Shown: positions 1 through 6,237 of the stretch, in pieces
Numbering within the stretch: position 1 is the stretch's first letter
How the letters are laid out: each line of letters opens with the position of its first letter
NCBI GenBank assembly: GCA_006227015.1
Contig: SBGI01000333.1
Location: 1 to 9,256 of the forward strand
Source: Gammaproteobacteria bacterium
GTDB lineage: Bacteria; Pseudomonadota; Gammaproteobacteria; Pseudomonadales; Porticoccaceae
Reading direction: 5' to 3'
Length of the DNA stretch: 9,256 nt
Program-made: the position numbers and the translations under genes
Notes under the pieces: generated by a model
Databases searched by the model: none
Told to the model about the DNA's origin: nothing
What the model saw: the letters and a program-made list of their open reading frames with translations, nothing else

Positions 1-839
1 GTCAGTGTCTCTGGTGGGGTTGGGGGGGTATTCTGCATTTTCCAGTCCGGATGGAATGCGGTGAAATGCATTGGCACATTCGGTCCCAGGTGCTTCACCA
101 CCCAGCGGGTCATTTCATCCAGCTCCTGGTCAGAATCGTTCTCCCCCGGTATTAATAGCGTCGTCAGTTCCAGCCAGACGTCGGTGTGATGAACGATATA
201 CTCCAGGGTGTCGAGAATATTCTGCAAGTGACCCCCACAGACTTTGTGGTAGAAGCGATCGGTAAACGCTTTCAGGTCAATATTGGCGGCATCCATGTAG
301 GGAAAAAATTCCCGCCGCGGCTCATCATCCATATACCCGGCACTTACCGCCACGGTTTTCACCCCCACTTTCCGGCAGGCCTTGGCGACATCGATGGCGT
401 ACTCCATAAAAATCACTGGGTCATTATAGGTAAAGGCTATGCTCTGGCAGCCCATTTCCACGGCTGTTTGCGCCAATCGATCCGGCATCGCCGCATCGGC
501 CAGCGTATCCATTTCACGGGATTTGCTCATATCCCAGTTCTGGCAAAATTTGCAGGCGAGATTGCAGCCAGCCGTTCCAAAGGACAGCACTGCAGAACCG
601 GGCAGGAAATGATTGAGCGGTTTTTTTTCAATGGGGTCGATACAAAAACCACTGGAGCGACCATAGGTGTAAAGCACGATTTCATCACCCTCTCTGCCTC
701 TCACGTAACAGAGCCCACGCTGACCTTCATGAAGGCGGCAGTGCCTGGGGCACACATCACACTGCACGCGCCCGTCCTCGACCCTATGCCAATAACGGGT
801 GGGGAAAGTATCTGGGGGTACAATGTTCTCAGCAGCCAT
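1..839 (-). CDS. amrS: AmmeMemoRadiSam system radical SAM protein (3' end missing)
   Basis: Radical SAM enzyme of the AmmeMemoRadiSam system, related to pyruvate formate-lyase activases; its substrate is not established to my knowledge. The ATG at 839 is preceded by GGGAG with 8 bases of spacing. The frame stays open for 279 residues to the left edge, so the C-terminus is missing (family members are roughly 340-380 residues, from memory). The radical SAM signature CxxxCxxC is at C92, C96 and C99 (GCNLACKFCQNW), which would bind the [4Fe-4S] cluster that cleaves S-adenosylmethionine. A second cysteine group precedes it: C27, C30, C34 and C44 (CDVCPRHC...GLC). Further family-like segments are FTYNDP and NIDLKAF. 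It is divergent from amrB-amrA, and that neighbourhood makes the assignment firm. A run of eight A residues in the coding strand (621-628) does not break the frame. Confidence 0.93.
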   Translation of the reverse strand, partial: MAAENIVPPDTFPTRYWHRVEDGRVQCDVCPRHCRLHEGQRGLCYVRGREGDEIVLYTYGRSSGFCIDPIEKKPLNHFLPGSAVLSFGTAGCNLACKFCQNWDMSKSREMDTLADAAMPDRLAQTAVEMGCQSIAFTYNDPVIFMEYAIDVAKACRKVGVKTVAVSAGYMDDEPRREFFPYMDAANIDLKAFTDRFYHKVCGGHLQNILDTLEYIVHHTDVWLELTTLLIPGENDSDQELDEMTRWVVKHLGPNVPMHFTAFHPDWKMQNTPPTPPETL

Positions 840-923
840 CTGAGTTGCTCCCAATTTTCAAAAAACTTTTCTATAAATTATGTATAGCAGGTTATGGTCA
901 CCAGTGGCCGGGAGGAAGCGCAG
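840..923. promoter_or_regulatory. Divergent amrS / amrB intergenic region with AT-rich inverted repeat
   Basis: This 84-base spacer must hold the promoters for both arms of the amr cassette. Its centre (about 855-886) is much more AT-rich than the flanking genes. It contains a short inverted repeat CTATA-N7-TATAG at 871-887, and TATAAA and TATGTA boxes that could serve as -10 elements. I cannot assign a -35/-10 pair with good spacing on either strand, so exact promoter positions stay open. Confidence 0.4.
910..915 (+). promoter_or_regulatory. Ribosome binding site choosing the amrB start
   Basis: GGGAGG lies 8 bases before the ATG at 924. It is a near-ideal Shine-Dalgarno sequence and favours that ATG over the upstream in-frame ATG at 894, which has no comparable site. 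Confidence 0.8.
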
Positions 924-1703
924 ATGCTGGCACGTGAACCCGCTGTAGCTGGGGTCTTCTATCCGGAGAATCCAATTCCCCTGCAGCACCAGATTGATGA
1001 CATGCTCAGCAGTCGGCAGGGGCTGCCCTTGATACCCAAGGCGCTGATTGTTCCCCATGCCGGCTATATTTATTCCGGCCCAATTGCCGCCAGCGCCTAC
1101 CGGCTGCTTCAGGATCAGGCACACAAGATAAGGAGGGTGGTGTTACTCGGCCCCTCTCATCAGGTAGCGTTTCGCGGTATTGCTGCTCCCGAGGAAGGCC
1201 TGTTTCAAACCCCCTTGGGAAATATTTCCATCGACAGACAATCGATCCGGCAGCTGCAAAGCCAGAATTTGATAAACGTACGCAGTGATGCACACCGCTG
1301 GGAACACAGCCTGGAAGTTCAACTACCTTTTTTACAAAGGGTGTTGGGTGAATTTGCCCTGCTGCCATTGGTGGTTGGCGATGCCAGCCCTCAAGAGGTG
1401 GCGAATGCCCTGCGCGCCAGTTGGGGCGGCGAGGAAACGCTCATCGTTGTGAGTAGTGATCTCAGCCATTACCACCCCTATAGCGAAGCCCGGCAAATCG
1501 ACCGCGAGACCAGCGCGATGATCGAGTCATTAAATGGTACGCTTAACGGTGAACAGGCTTGTGGTTGCAGAGCAGTGAACGGCTTACTGACATTGGCGCA
1601 GGAAAAACAACTCAGTATCACCACACTGGATGTCCGAAACTCCGGGGATACGGCGGGTGACCGCGATCGCGTGGTAGGATACGGCGCATACGCCCTGTGT
1701 TGA
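924..1703 (+). CDS. amrB: AmmeMemoRadiSam system protein B (Memo family)
   Basis: Memo-family protein of 259 residues, a fold related to class III extradiol (LigB-type) dioxygenases. The human homologue MEMO1 binds metal, and a bacterial reaction is not known to me. The ATG at 924 is chosen because of the strong ribosome binding site and because the protein then opens with the family-typical REPAVAGVFYP. Likely metal ligands are H45 (VPHAGYIYSG), H79 (GPSHQ), H182 (SSDLSHY) and C213 (ACGC), corresponding by motif to H49, H81, H192 and C244 of human MEMO1. The conserved segment EHSLEVQLPFL starts at E127. After C213 the sequence is CGCRAV, whereas homologues I recall read CGRxPI; the proline is absent and there is an extra cysteine, C215. 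amrA follows after 5 bases, so the two genes are almost certainly cotranscribed. An alternative start at 894 would add 10 residues. Confidence 0.94.
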   Translation: MLAREPAVAGVFYPENPIPLQHQIDDMLSSRQGLPLIPKALIVPHAGYIYSGPIAASAYRLLQDQAHKIRRVVLLGPSHQVAFRGIAAPEEGLFQTPLGNISIDRQSIRQLQSQNLINVRSDAHRWEHSLEVQLPFLQRVLGEFALLPLVVGDASPQEVANALRASWGGEETLIVVSSDLSHYHPYSEARQIDRETSAMIESLNGTLNGEQACGCRAVNGLLTLAQEKQLSITTLDVRNSGDTAGDRDRVVGYGAYALC

Positions 1704-1708
1704 GCCCT

Positions 1709-2278
1709 ATGTCATTTATCAAGCTGAGCTACGATGATCGTCAAACGCTACTATCCCTGTGTCGGGAGAGTATTCGCGTCAGATTATTATTTGATCGGGA
1801 CCTTAATATCGACAAGGCGGCATTCAGCCCTGCCCTGCAGCAAACAGCGGCCTGTTTTGTCACCCTGAAAATTGATGGCAAGCTGCGAGGCTGCATAGGC
1901 TCCCTGGAAGCGCATCAAGCACTGGTCGAGGACGCGGTGCACAATGCTGCGGCTGCGGCTGTGGATGACCCGAGATTTCCAAGGCTCACGCTGGATGAAG
2001 AAGCCCACGTCGACATTGATATTTCCGTACTGACCACCCCCATAGCACTGGAGTTCGACAGTGAGGAGGCGTTACTGGAGCAGCTCACGCCGGGCAAGGA
2101 TGGACTGATTATCGAATCCGGCCATTACCGGGCCACTTTCCTACCCAGCGTGTGGGACAGTCTGCCGGGGAAAGCCGATTTTCTGGCGCAATTGAAGGAA
2201 AAAGCGGGGATTCCCCAGAAAATAGATCCTGAAGATCTCTCAGCCTGGTGTTATCAAACGGTGAGTTTTAGCGAATAG
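1709..2278 (+). CDS. amrA: AmmeMemoRadiSam system protein A (AMMECR1 domain)
   Basis: AMMECR1-domain protein, the third member of the AmmeMemoRadiSam set; its biochemical role is undefined. It is 189 residues from the ATG at 1709, close to family length. The invariant signature RGCIGS is at residues 60-65, followed by ALVEDAVHNAAAAAVDDPRF (about 71-90), DIDISVLT (102-109) and RATFLPSVWDSLP (141-153), all typical of the single-domain family. C62 in the signature is a natural candidate active-site residue. The ATG lies 5 bases after the amrB stop, and I see no strong Shine-Dalgarno of its own, so translational coupling to amrB is likely. GTG at 1697 and TTG at 1700 are alternative starts overlapping the amrB end; they would add only 3-4 residues. 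Confidence 0.93.
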   Translation: MSFIKLSYDDRQTLLSLCRESIRVRLLFDRDLNIDKAAFSPALQQTAACFVTLKIDGKLRGCIGSLEAHQALVEDAVHNAAAAAVDDPRFPRLTLDEEAHVDIDISVLTTPIALEFDSEEALLEQLTPGKDGLIIESGHYRATFLPSVWDSLPGKADFLAQLKEKAGIPQKIDPEDLSAWCYQTVSFSE

Positions 2279-2287
2279 CCAACTAAC

Positions 2288-2320
2288 GGAACGACAGTGA
2301 AGCGATGACACTGCCGTTCC
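2288..2320. repeat. Inverted repeat / stem-loop between amrA and the flavin reductase gene
   Basis: GGAACGACAGTG (2288-2299) and CACTGCCGTTCC (2309-2320) pair over 12 positions with one A-C mismatch around a 9-base loop. The structure starts 9 bases after the amrA stop and ends 10 bases before the AAGGA ribosome site of the next gene. There is no T-run after it, so it is not a standard intrinsic terminator. It could be an operator, an RNA-stabilising hairpin or an attenuator-like element. Confidence 0.65.
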
Positions 2321-2344
2321 CTGTTACTCCAAGGAATAATAACA

Positions 2345-2821
2345 ATGAAAAATGATCCTCGGCGCGAACTGCGCAATGCCATGGGTAACTTTGCCACCGG
2401 CATCACGGTGATCACAGCCCTGGACGAGCAGGGAAACCCGAGGGGAATGACCGCCAACAGTTTTTCATCAGTTTCTCTGGAACCTGCCATGGTTTCCTGG
2501 TGCGTGGGGCGAGAATCCCGACTCTTTGAGCTGTTTCAACACACTGACCATTTTGCGGTGAACATTCTGCACAGCGGCCAGGCCGAGGTATCACAACTGT
2601 TCGCCGGTTCCGAGCAGAACAAATTTGACCACGTTAACTGGCATCCGGGCTTGCATGGGTTACCCATTCTCGATGACTGCCCTTGCCACTTCCAATGCCG
2701 GATTGAGCACCGGCATCCCGGCGGAGATCACATTATTCTTGTCGGTCGGGTGCTGGAATTCGGCAATGAACCCCTGGAACCGTTAATTTTCCATGGCGGC
2801 CAATATCGCACCCTGAAATAG
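2345..2821 (+). CDS. Flavin reductase-like FMN-binding protein
   Basis: Protein of 158 residues in the flavin reductase-like (FMN-binding split barrel) family, which includes HpaC- and RutF-type reductases of two-component flavin monooxygenases. Family features in order are FATGITVIT (16-24), GMTANSFSSVSLEPAMV (34-50) in the flavin-binding region, FAVNIL (70-75), GDHIILVGRV (127-136) and the C-terminal PLIFHGGQYRTL (146-157). The ATG at 2345 has AAGGA with 9 bases of spacing. By family the expected role is NAD(P)H-dependent flavin reduction or flavin binding in the cytoplasm, but no partner monooxygenase is visible nearby, so the substrate and partner are unknown. It follows the amr genes on the same strand, separated by 66 bases and an inverted repeat, so cotranscription is possible but not certain. 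Its stop is 6 bases from the convergent prmC stop. Confidence 0.87.
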   Translation: MKNDPRRELRNAMGNFATGITVITALDEQGNPRGMTANSFSSVSLEPAMVSWCVGRESRLFELFQHTDHFAVNILHSGQAEVSQLFAGSEQNKFDHVNWHPGLHGLPILDDCPCHFQCRIEHRHPGGDHIILVGRVLEFGNEPLEPLIFHGGQYRTLK

Positions 2822-2832
2822 TCTTTTTCAGG
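2812..2832. terminator. Small hairpin at the convergent gene ends
   Basis: CCTGAAA (2812-2818) and TTTCAGG (2826-2832) form a 7-base stem around a 7-base loop. It spans the stop codons of both convergent genes (TAG ending at 2821, and the prmC stop at 2828-2830). The stem is short and AT-containing and has no trailing T-run, so its role as a bidirectional terminator is only tentative. Confidence 0.3.
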
Positions 2833-3673
2833 AAGCACCAGCCCACTGGCCAAGTGTCGCACGATCCCGCTCACCTAAATCCTGCCGTGTATCTACCTGA
2901 GCAAAACCTACGGCCTGCATCATCTCGCGCACTACCTGTGCCTGCAGCCAGCCATGCTCCAGCAGGAGCCAGCCGCCGTCCTTCAAATAGACTGGTGCCT
3001 GTTGAATAATGGTTTTCAGGTCGGCCAAGCCCTGCTCGCCCGAGACCAGGGCAGATGCCGGTTCAAACCGCACATCCCCCTGTTCCAGATGAGGATCCTC
3101 TTCGTCAATATAGGGTGGATTGCTGATTACCAGATCGAAGCGCGAGCCATCCAGAGCGGCAAACCAGTCACTGCGCCTGATTTCCACATTGTGCAGATCC
3201 AATTGCTGCCGGTTAGCTTCGGCCAGCGCCACCGCTTCACTGGCTGAATCGACGGCAATCACCTGCCATGCGGGCCGTTCGCTGGCCAGCGCCAGCGCGA
3301 TCGCTCCGGTGCCAGTGCCCAGATCTGCTATCTGCGCATCCTCGGGCAACGGCAACTGCAACGCAGTTTCTACCAGCAGTTCAGTATCCGGACGGGGAAT
3401 CAACGTGGCAGAAGAAACCGACAGGGAAAGAGACCAGAATTCCCGGTATCCCGTCAGATGGGCCACAGGTTCTCCCCGCAAGCGTCTCGCAAACAGTGCC
3501 TCAAACAATTGGTATTGGGCATCAGTGAGCTCATGTTCTGGCCAGGTAAAAAGGTACGTACGGGGTTTTTCCAGGACATGACTCAGTAGCACTTCCGTAT
3601 CCAGCCTAGGGGTATCACTGACATCCGCTAGTGCTGCACCGCGACGCAACAGGCAGGCAATATTCTCGGCCAC
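2828..3673 (-). CDS. prmC: Release factor glutamine N5-methyltransferase PrmC
   Basis: S-adenosylmethionine-dependent enzyme that methylates the glutamine of the GGQ motif in release factors 1 and 2, which improves peptide release on the ribosome. It is 281 residues, close to the E. coli enzyme (277, from memory). The N-terminal substrate-recognition helical domain is about residues 1-85. LIPRPDTE at 91-98 is typical of the family. The SAM-binding loop is DLGTGTGAIALALA (117-130), and the catalytic NPPY, which holds the target glutamine, is at 185-188 followed by IDEEDPHL. RFEPASALVSGEQGL (202-216) is also a PrmC hallmark. The start is GTG at 3673, with only 3 bases between it and the prfA stop and no clear Shine-Dalgarno, so translation is probably coupled to prfA. 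That pairs the enzyme with its substrate RF1. Confidence 0.96.
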   Translation of the reverse strand: MAENIACLLRRGAALADVSDTPRLDTEVLLSHVLEKPRTYLFTWPEHELTDAQYQLFEALFARRLRGEPVAHLTGYREFWSLSLSVSSATLIPRPDTELLVETALQLPLPEDAQIADLGTGTGAIALALASERPAWQVIAVDSASEAVALAEANRQQLDLHNVEIRRSDWFAALDGSRFDLVISNPPYIDEEDPHLEQGDVRFEPASALVSGEQGLADLKTIIQQAPVYLKDGGWLLLEHGWLQAQVVREMMQAVGFAQVDTRQDLGERDRATLGQWAGAS

Positions 3674-3676
3674 AGG

Positions 3677-4759
3677 TTACCCGGACAGGGCGGCAAGCTG
3701 CTCCGCCTGATACTCGTTAATCAACGGCTGTATGACTTCATTCAGCTCACCCTCCATAACCTCATCGAGCTTGTAGAGGGTCAGGTTGATGCGATGATCC
3801 GTGACGCGGCCCTGGGGATAGTTGTAGGTGCGTATGCGCTCGGAGCGATCGCCGCTGCCCACCAGAGAGCGGCGCTCTTCGGCAATATTCTTGGCGGCAG
3901 ATTCTTCCTGGGCATTCTTCAGTCGCGCCGCCAGCAACGACATGGCTTTGGACTTGTTTTTGTGCTGGGAGCGTTCATCTTGGCACTCCACCACAATCCC
4001 GCTGGGGATGTGAGTAATACGAATGGCCGAATCCGTCTTGTTGACGTGCTGACCACCAGCACCGGAGGCCCTGAAGGTATCAATGCGGAGATCATTCTTG
4101 TTGATATCCACATCTTCCAGCTCATCAGCTTCAGCCATGATCGCCACTGTACAGGCCGAGGTGTGAATCCGCCCCTGGGACTCCGTTTCCGGAACCCGCT
4201 GCACCCGGTGGGCGCCAGACTCAAATTTCAACAGGGAATACACGCCCTGCCCAACAATGCGGCTGATAATTTCCTTGTAACCACCGTGCTCGCCGAGGCT
4301 CTCGCTGATAACCTCAACCTGCCAGCGCTGCTTTTCTGCATATTTGCTGTACATACGGAACAGGTCGCCGGAAAAAATTGCCGCCTCATCGCCGCCGGTA
4401 CCGGCACGGATTTCCAGAAACACGTTTTTTTCATCATTGGGATCTTTCGGCAGCAACAGCTTTTGCAGATCGACTTCCAGCTCCGTGCGGCGAGCCTCTC
4501 CCACCTGCAGCTCTTCCTGAGCCATTTCCCGCATATCGGCATCTGCATCCTTTAACAACAGGCTGGCCTCATCGATATTGGCCTGAACCTCCTGATACTC
4601 CCCATAGCTTTTAACCACCGGCTCCAGCTCGGCATATTCACGGGACAAATCGCGAAAGCGATTCTGTTGAGCAATCACTTCGGGATCACTCAGCAGTGCG
4701 CTCACTTCTTCATAGCGGTCAGAAAGGTGCTGTAATTTTTCCAGAATAGAGGCTTTCAT
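3677..4759 (-). CDS. prfA: Peptide chain release factor 1
   Basis: Release factor that reads UAA and UAG stop codons and triggers hydrolysis of peptidyl-tRNA in the ribosome. It is 360 residues, the same as E. coli RF1. The helical N-terminal domain is about residues 1-110, followed by [14 protein letters not shown] (116-129). The stop-codon-reading PxT tripeptide is P190-E191-T192 within [10 protein letters not shown], where E. coli has PAT. The catalytic GGQ is at 235-237 ([17 protein letters not shown]), and Q237 is the site methylated by PrmC, whose gene follows after 3 bases. The ATG at 4759 is preceded by AAGAGAG with short spacing. It lies 27 bases downstream of hemA in the conserved hemA-prfA-prmC order. 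Confidence 0.98.
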   Translation of the reverse strand: MKASILEKLQHLSDRYEEVSALLSDPEVIAQQNRFRDLSREYAELEPVVKSYGEYQEVQANIDEASLLLKDADADMREMAQEELQVGEARRTELEVDLQKLLLPKDPNDEKNVFLEIRAGTGGDEAAIFSGDLFRMYSKYAEKQRWQVEVISESLGEHGGYKEIISRIVGQGVYSLLKFESGAHRVQRVPETESQGRIHTSACTVAIMAEADELEDVDINKNDLRIDTFRASGAGGQHVNKTDSAIRITHIPSGIVVECQDERSQHKNKSKAMSLLAARLKNAQEESAAKNIAEERRSLVGSGDRSERIRTYNYPQGRVTDHRINLTLYKLDEVMEGELNEVIQPLINEYQAEQLAALSG

Positions 4760-4786
4760 TAACTCTCTTTATGTTTTTCCAGGGAA

Positions 4787-6055
4787 TTAGGATTCAGACC
4801 CGTCATCGGGCTTTTTGAGACCAAACAGGTGATGGGCCAGATCAATATGTTCTGTCAAACCCTGCTCCCCGGCCTGTTTCAGGCGTGTAGTTGGAGTATG
4901 CATCAACTTGTTTGTCAGATTCCGCGCCAGGCTTTTCAGCACCAGCTCGGGCTCCTGGCCGGCACGCAGGGATGTCAGCGCTTTTTCCAGCTCCTGATCG
5001 CGGGCTTCCTCGGCACTACTGCGAAACGCGCGGATTGTGTCCACCACATCCAGTGCCCGCAATTGACTCTGCCAGCCCTCCACGCCCTGCTCGACAATAT
5101 CCTCCGCCTTGTCAGCGGCACTCAATCGGGAGCGCATATTTTCATCAATGACTGCTTGCAGGTCGTCCACGGTATACAGATAGACATCCTGAAGTTTTGC
5201 CACTTCCGGCTCGATATCTCTCGGTACCGCGATATCCACCATAAAAATGGGTTTGTGCTTGCGCAGTTTCAGCGCCGACTCAACGGCACCCTTACCGAGA
5301 ATGGGTAGCTGACTGGCCGTAGAGGAGATCACCATATCTGCCCGGTGCAGATATTCAGGTATCTCTGACAGCAGGATGCCCTGAGCTGAAAACTGTTCGG
5401 CAAGGTCCTGCGCCCGGCTCAGCGTGCGGTTGGCAACTGTGATTTCCTTAACGCCCTTTTCCTGAAGGTGGCGGGCAACCAGTTCAATCGTTTCGCCCGC
5501 ACCGATCAGCAGCGCCTGCACGTCCCTCAAGTCAGAGAAAATCTGCTGGGAAAGGCTCACTGCCGCGTAAGCCACGGACACAGGGCTTTGCCCGATAGCT
5601 GTTTCGGTTCTCACACGTTTGGCAATACTGAAGGCCTGCTGGAATAGCTGATTGAGAAGCGTGGACACTTTCCCCGCCTCACGGGCCACGGCATAACAGG
5701 ATTTTAACTGTCCGAGAATCTGTGGTTCGCCCAGCACCATGGAATCGAGACCACAGGCCACTTTCATGATGTGACGTACGGCCTCCGTATCGGTGAACAG
5801 GTAATGGCAGTCCTGCAGTTCCTCTAGGGAGATGCGACGATGTTGTGCCAGCCACTGCAACACCTGATCTGCCTGCTCGCCTTCCGCGTATATTTCCGTA
5901 CGGTTGCAGGTAGAGAGAATGGCGACTTCCTTGAGCTCAGCGGCATCGGCCAAACCGTGCAAGGCCGCCATCATCTGCTCCGGAGCAAAGGCCACCTTCT
6001 CCCGGATATCGAGAGGAGCGGTTCGGTGGTTGATGCCAAGAGCAAAAATGGTCAT
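4787..6055 (-). CDS. hemA: Glutamyl-tRNA reductase
   Basis: NADPH-dependent reduction of glutamyl-tRNA(Glu) to glutamate-1-semialdehyde, the first committed step of C5-pathway tetrapyrrole (heme) synthesis. From the ATG at 6055 the protein is 422 residues (E. coli 418). It opens with [20 protein letters not shown] as the family does, and this start puts the catalytic cysteine at position 50 in STCNRTEIY, as in E. coli. The next conserved block is [19 protein letters not shown] (95-113). The NADPH-binding glycine motif [15 protein letters not shown] is at about 183-197. The C-terminal helices (about 310-420) form the dimerisation domain. A TTG at 6112 would add 19 residues, but these are not family-like. 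No clear Shine-Dalgarno precedes 6055, so initiation may be weak or regulated. First gene of the operon. Confidence 0.97.
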   Translation of the reverse strand: MTIFALGINHRTAPLDIREKVAFAPEQMMAALHGLADAAELKEVAILSTCNRTEIYAEGEQADQVLQWLAQHRRISLEELQDCHYLFTDTEAVRHIMKVACGLDSMVLGEPQILGQLKSCYAVAREAGKVSTLLNQLFQQAFSIAKRVRTETAIGQSPVSVAYAAVSLSQQIFSDLRDVQALLIGAGETIELVARHLQEKGVKEITVANRTLSRAQDLAEQFSAQGILLSEIPEYLHRADMVISSTASQLPILGKGAVESALKLRKHKPIFMVDIAVPRDIEPEVAKLQDVYLYTVDDLQAVIDENMRSRLSAADKAEDIVEQGVEGWQSQLRALDVVDTIRAFRSSAEEARDQELEKALTSLRAGQEPELVLKSLARNLTNKLMHTPTTRLKQAGEQGLTEHIDLAHHLFGLKKPDDGSES

Positions 6056-6078
6056 TGAAACGGAGCTTGGAAGTGAGC

Positions 6079-6116
6079 CCGCAATTGTCCGATTCTCGAC
6101 CTGCAAAGACAAGCGG
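6079..6116 (-). promoter_or_regulatory. Imperfect inverted repeat in the hemA leader
   Basis: Read on the minus strand, CCGCTTGTC (6116-6108) can pair with GACAA-TT-GCGG (6089-6079), giving 9 base pairs with a 2-base bulge, 23 bases before the hemA ATG. A smaller alternative stem inside it, GTCGA-GAA-TCgGAC, shares the GAC and would compete with it. This could be a regulatory leader structure. The pairing is visible, but the function is inferred. Confidence 0.35.
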
Positions 6117-6151
6117 TATCGAAATACACACTGCTTGGCACTAAAGGCCTT

Positions 6152-6179
6152 GCTATATTGTCTGAGTTATTGGCTACAA
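6152..6179 (-). promoter_or_regulatory. Candidate hemA operon promoter
   Basis: On the minus strand TTGTAG (6179-6174) and TATAGC (6157-6152) are separated by 16 bases, a plausible sigma-70-type pair with imperfect hexamers. Transcription would begin near 6145, giving a leader of about 90 bases. It overlaps the promoter proposed for the opposite strand. Confidence 0.35.
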
Positions 6180-6195
6180 TGAGGCCGCCTATAAT
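6167..6195 (+). promoter_or_regulatory. Candidate promoter for the TPR-lolB-ispE operon
   Basis: A perfect TATAAT -10 box is at 6190-6195. With 17-base spacing the -35 position is TTATTG (6167-6172), a weak match. The start site would be near 6202, leaving a leader of about 36 bases before the TTG at 6238. Confidence 0.55.
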
Positions 6196-6237
6196 GACAT
6201 TAACGCGACGATTACCCGACGAACCCGAAATTAGCCA

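Noticed and set aside
13..30. G-rich stretch near the left edge, possibly a quadruplex
   Set aside because: It is explained by proline and threonine codons of amrS on the other strand, and the G-runs are irregular.
621..628. Run of eight T (A on the amrS coding strand) as a possible frameshift site
   Set aside because: The amrS frame reads straight through with family motifs on both sides, so no slippage is needed.
186..887. Open frame of 233 codons on the plus strand
   Set aside because: It is antisense to amrS, which has clear radical SAM motifs and a good ribosome site; the translated product shows no recognisable family.
901..910. GGTCAC/GTGGCC small palindrome before the amrB ribosome site
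   Set aside because: The arms start at 898 with a 2-base loop and one mismatch; too short and tight to support a structure.
3794..4555. Open frame of 253 codons on the plus strand
   Set aside because: It lies wholly antisense to prfA, whose PxT and GGQ motifs are intact; it is a shadow of the coding strand.
6135..6154. TGGCAC followed by TTGC upstream of the TPR gene, resembling a sigma-54 promoter
   Set aside because: The two elements are 8 bases apart, whereas the -24/-12 elements need about 5 between these blocks, so the spacing is wrong.
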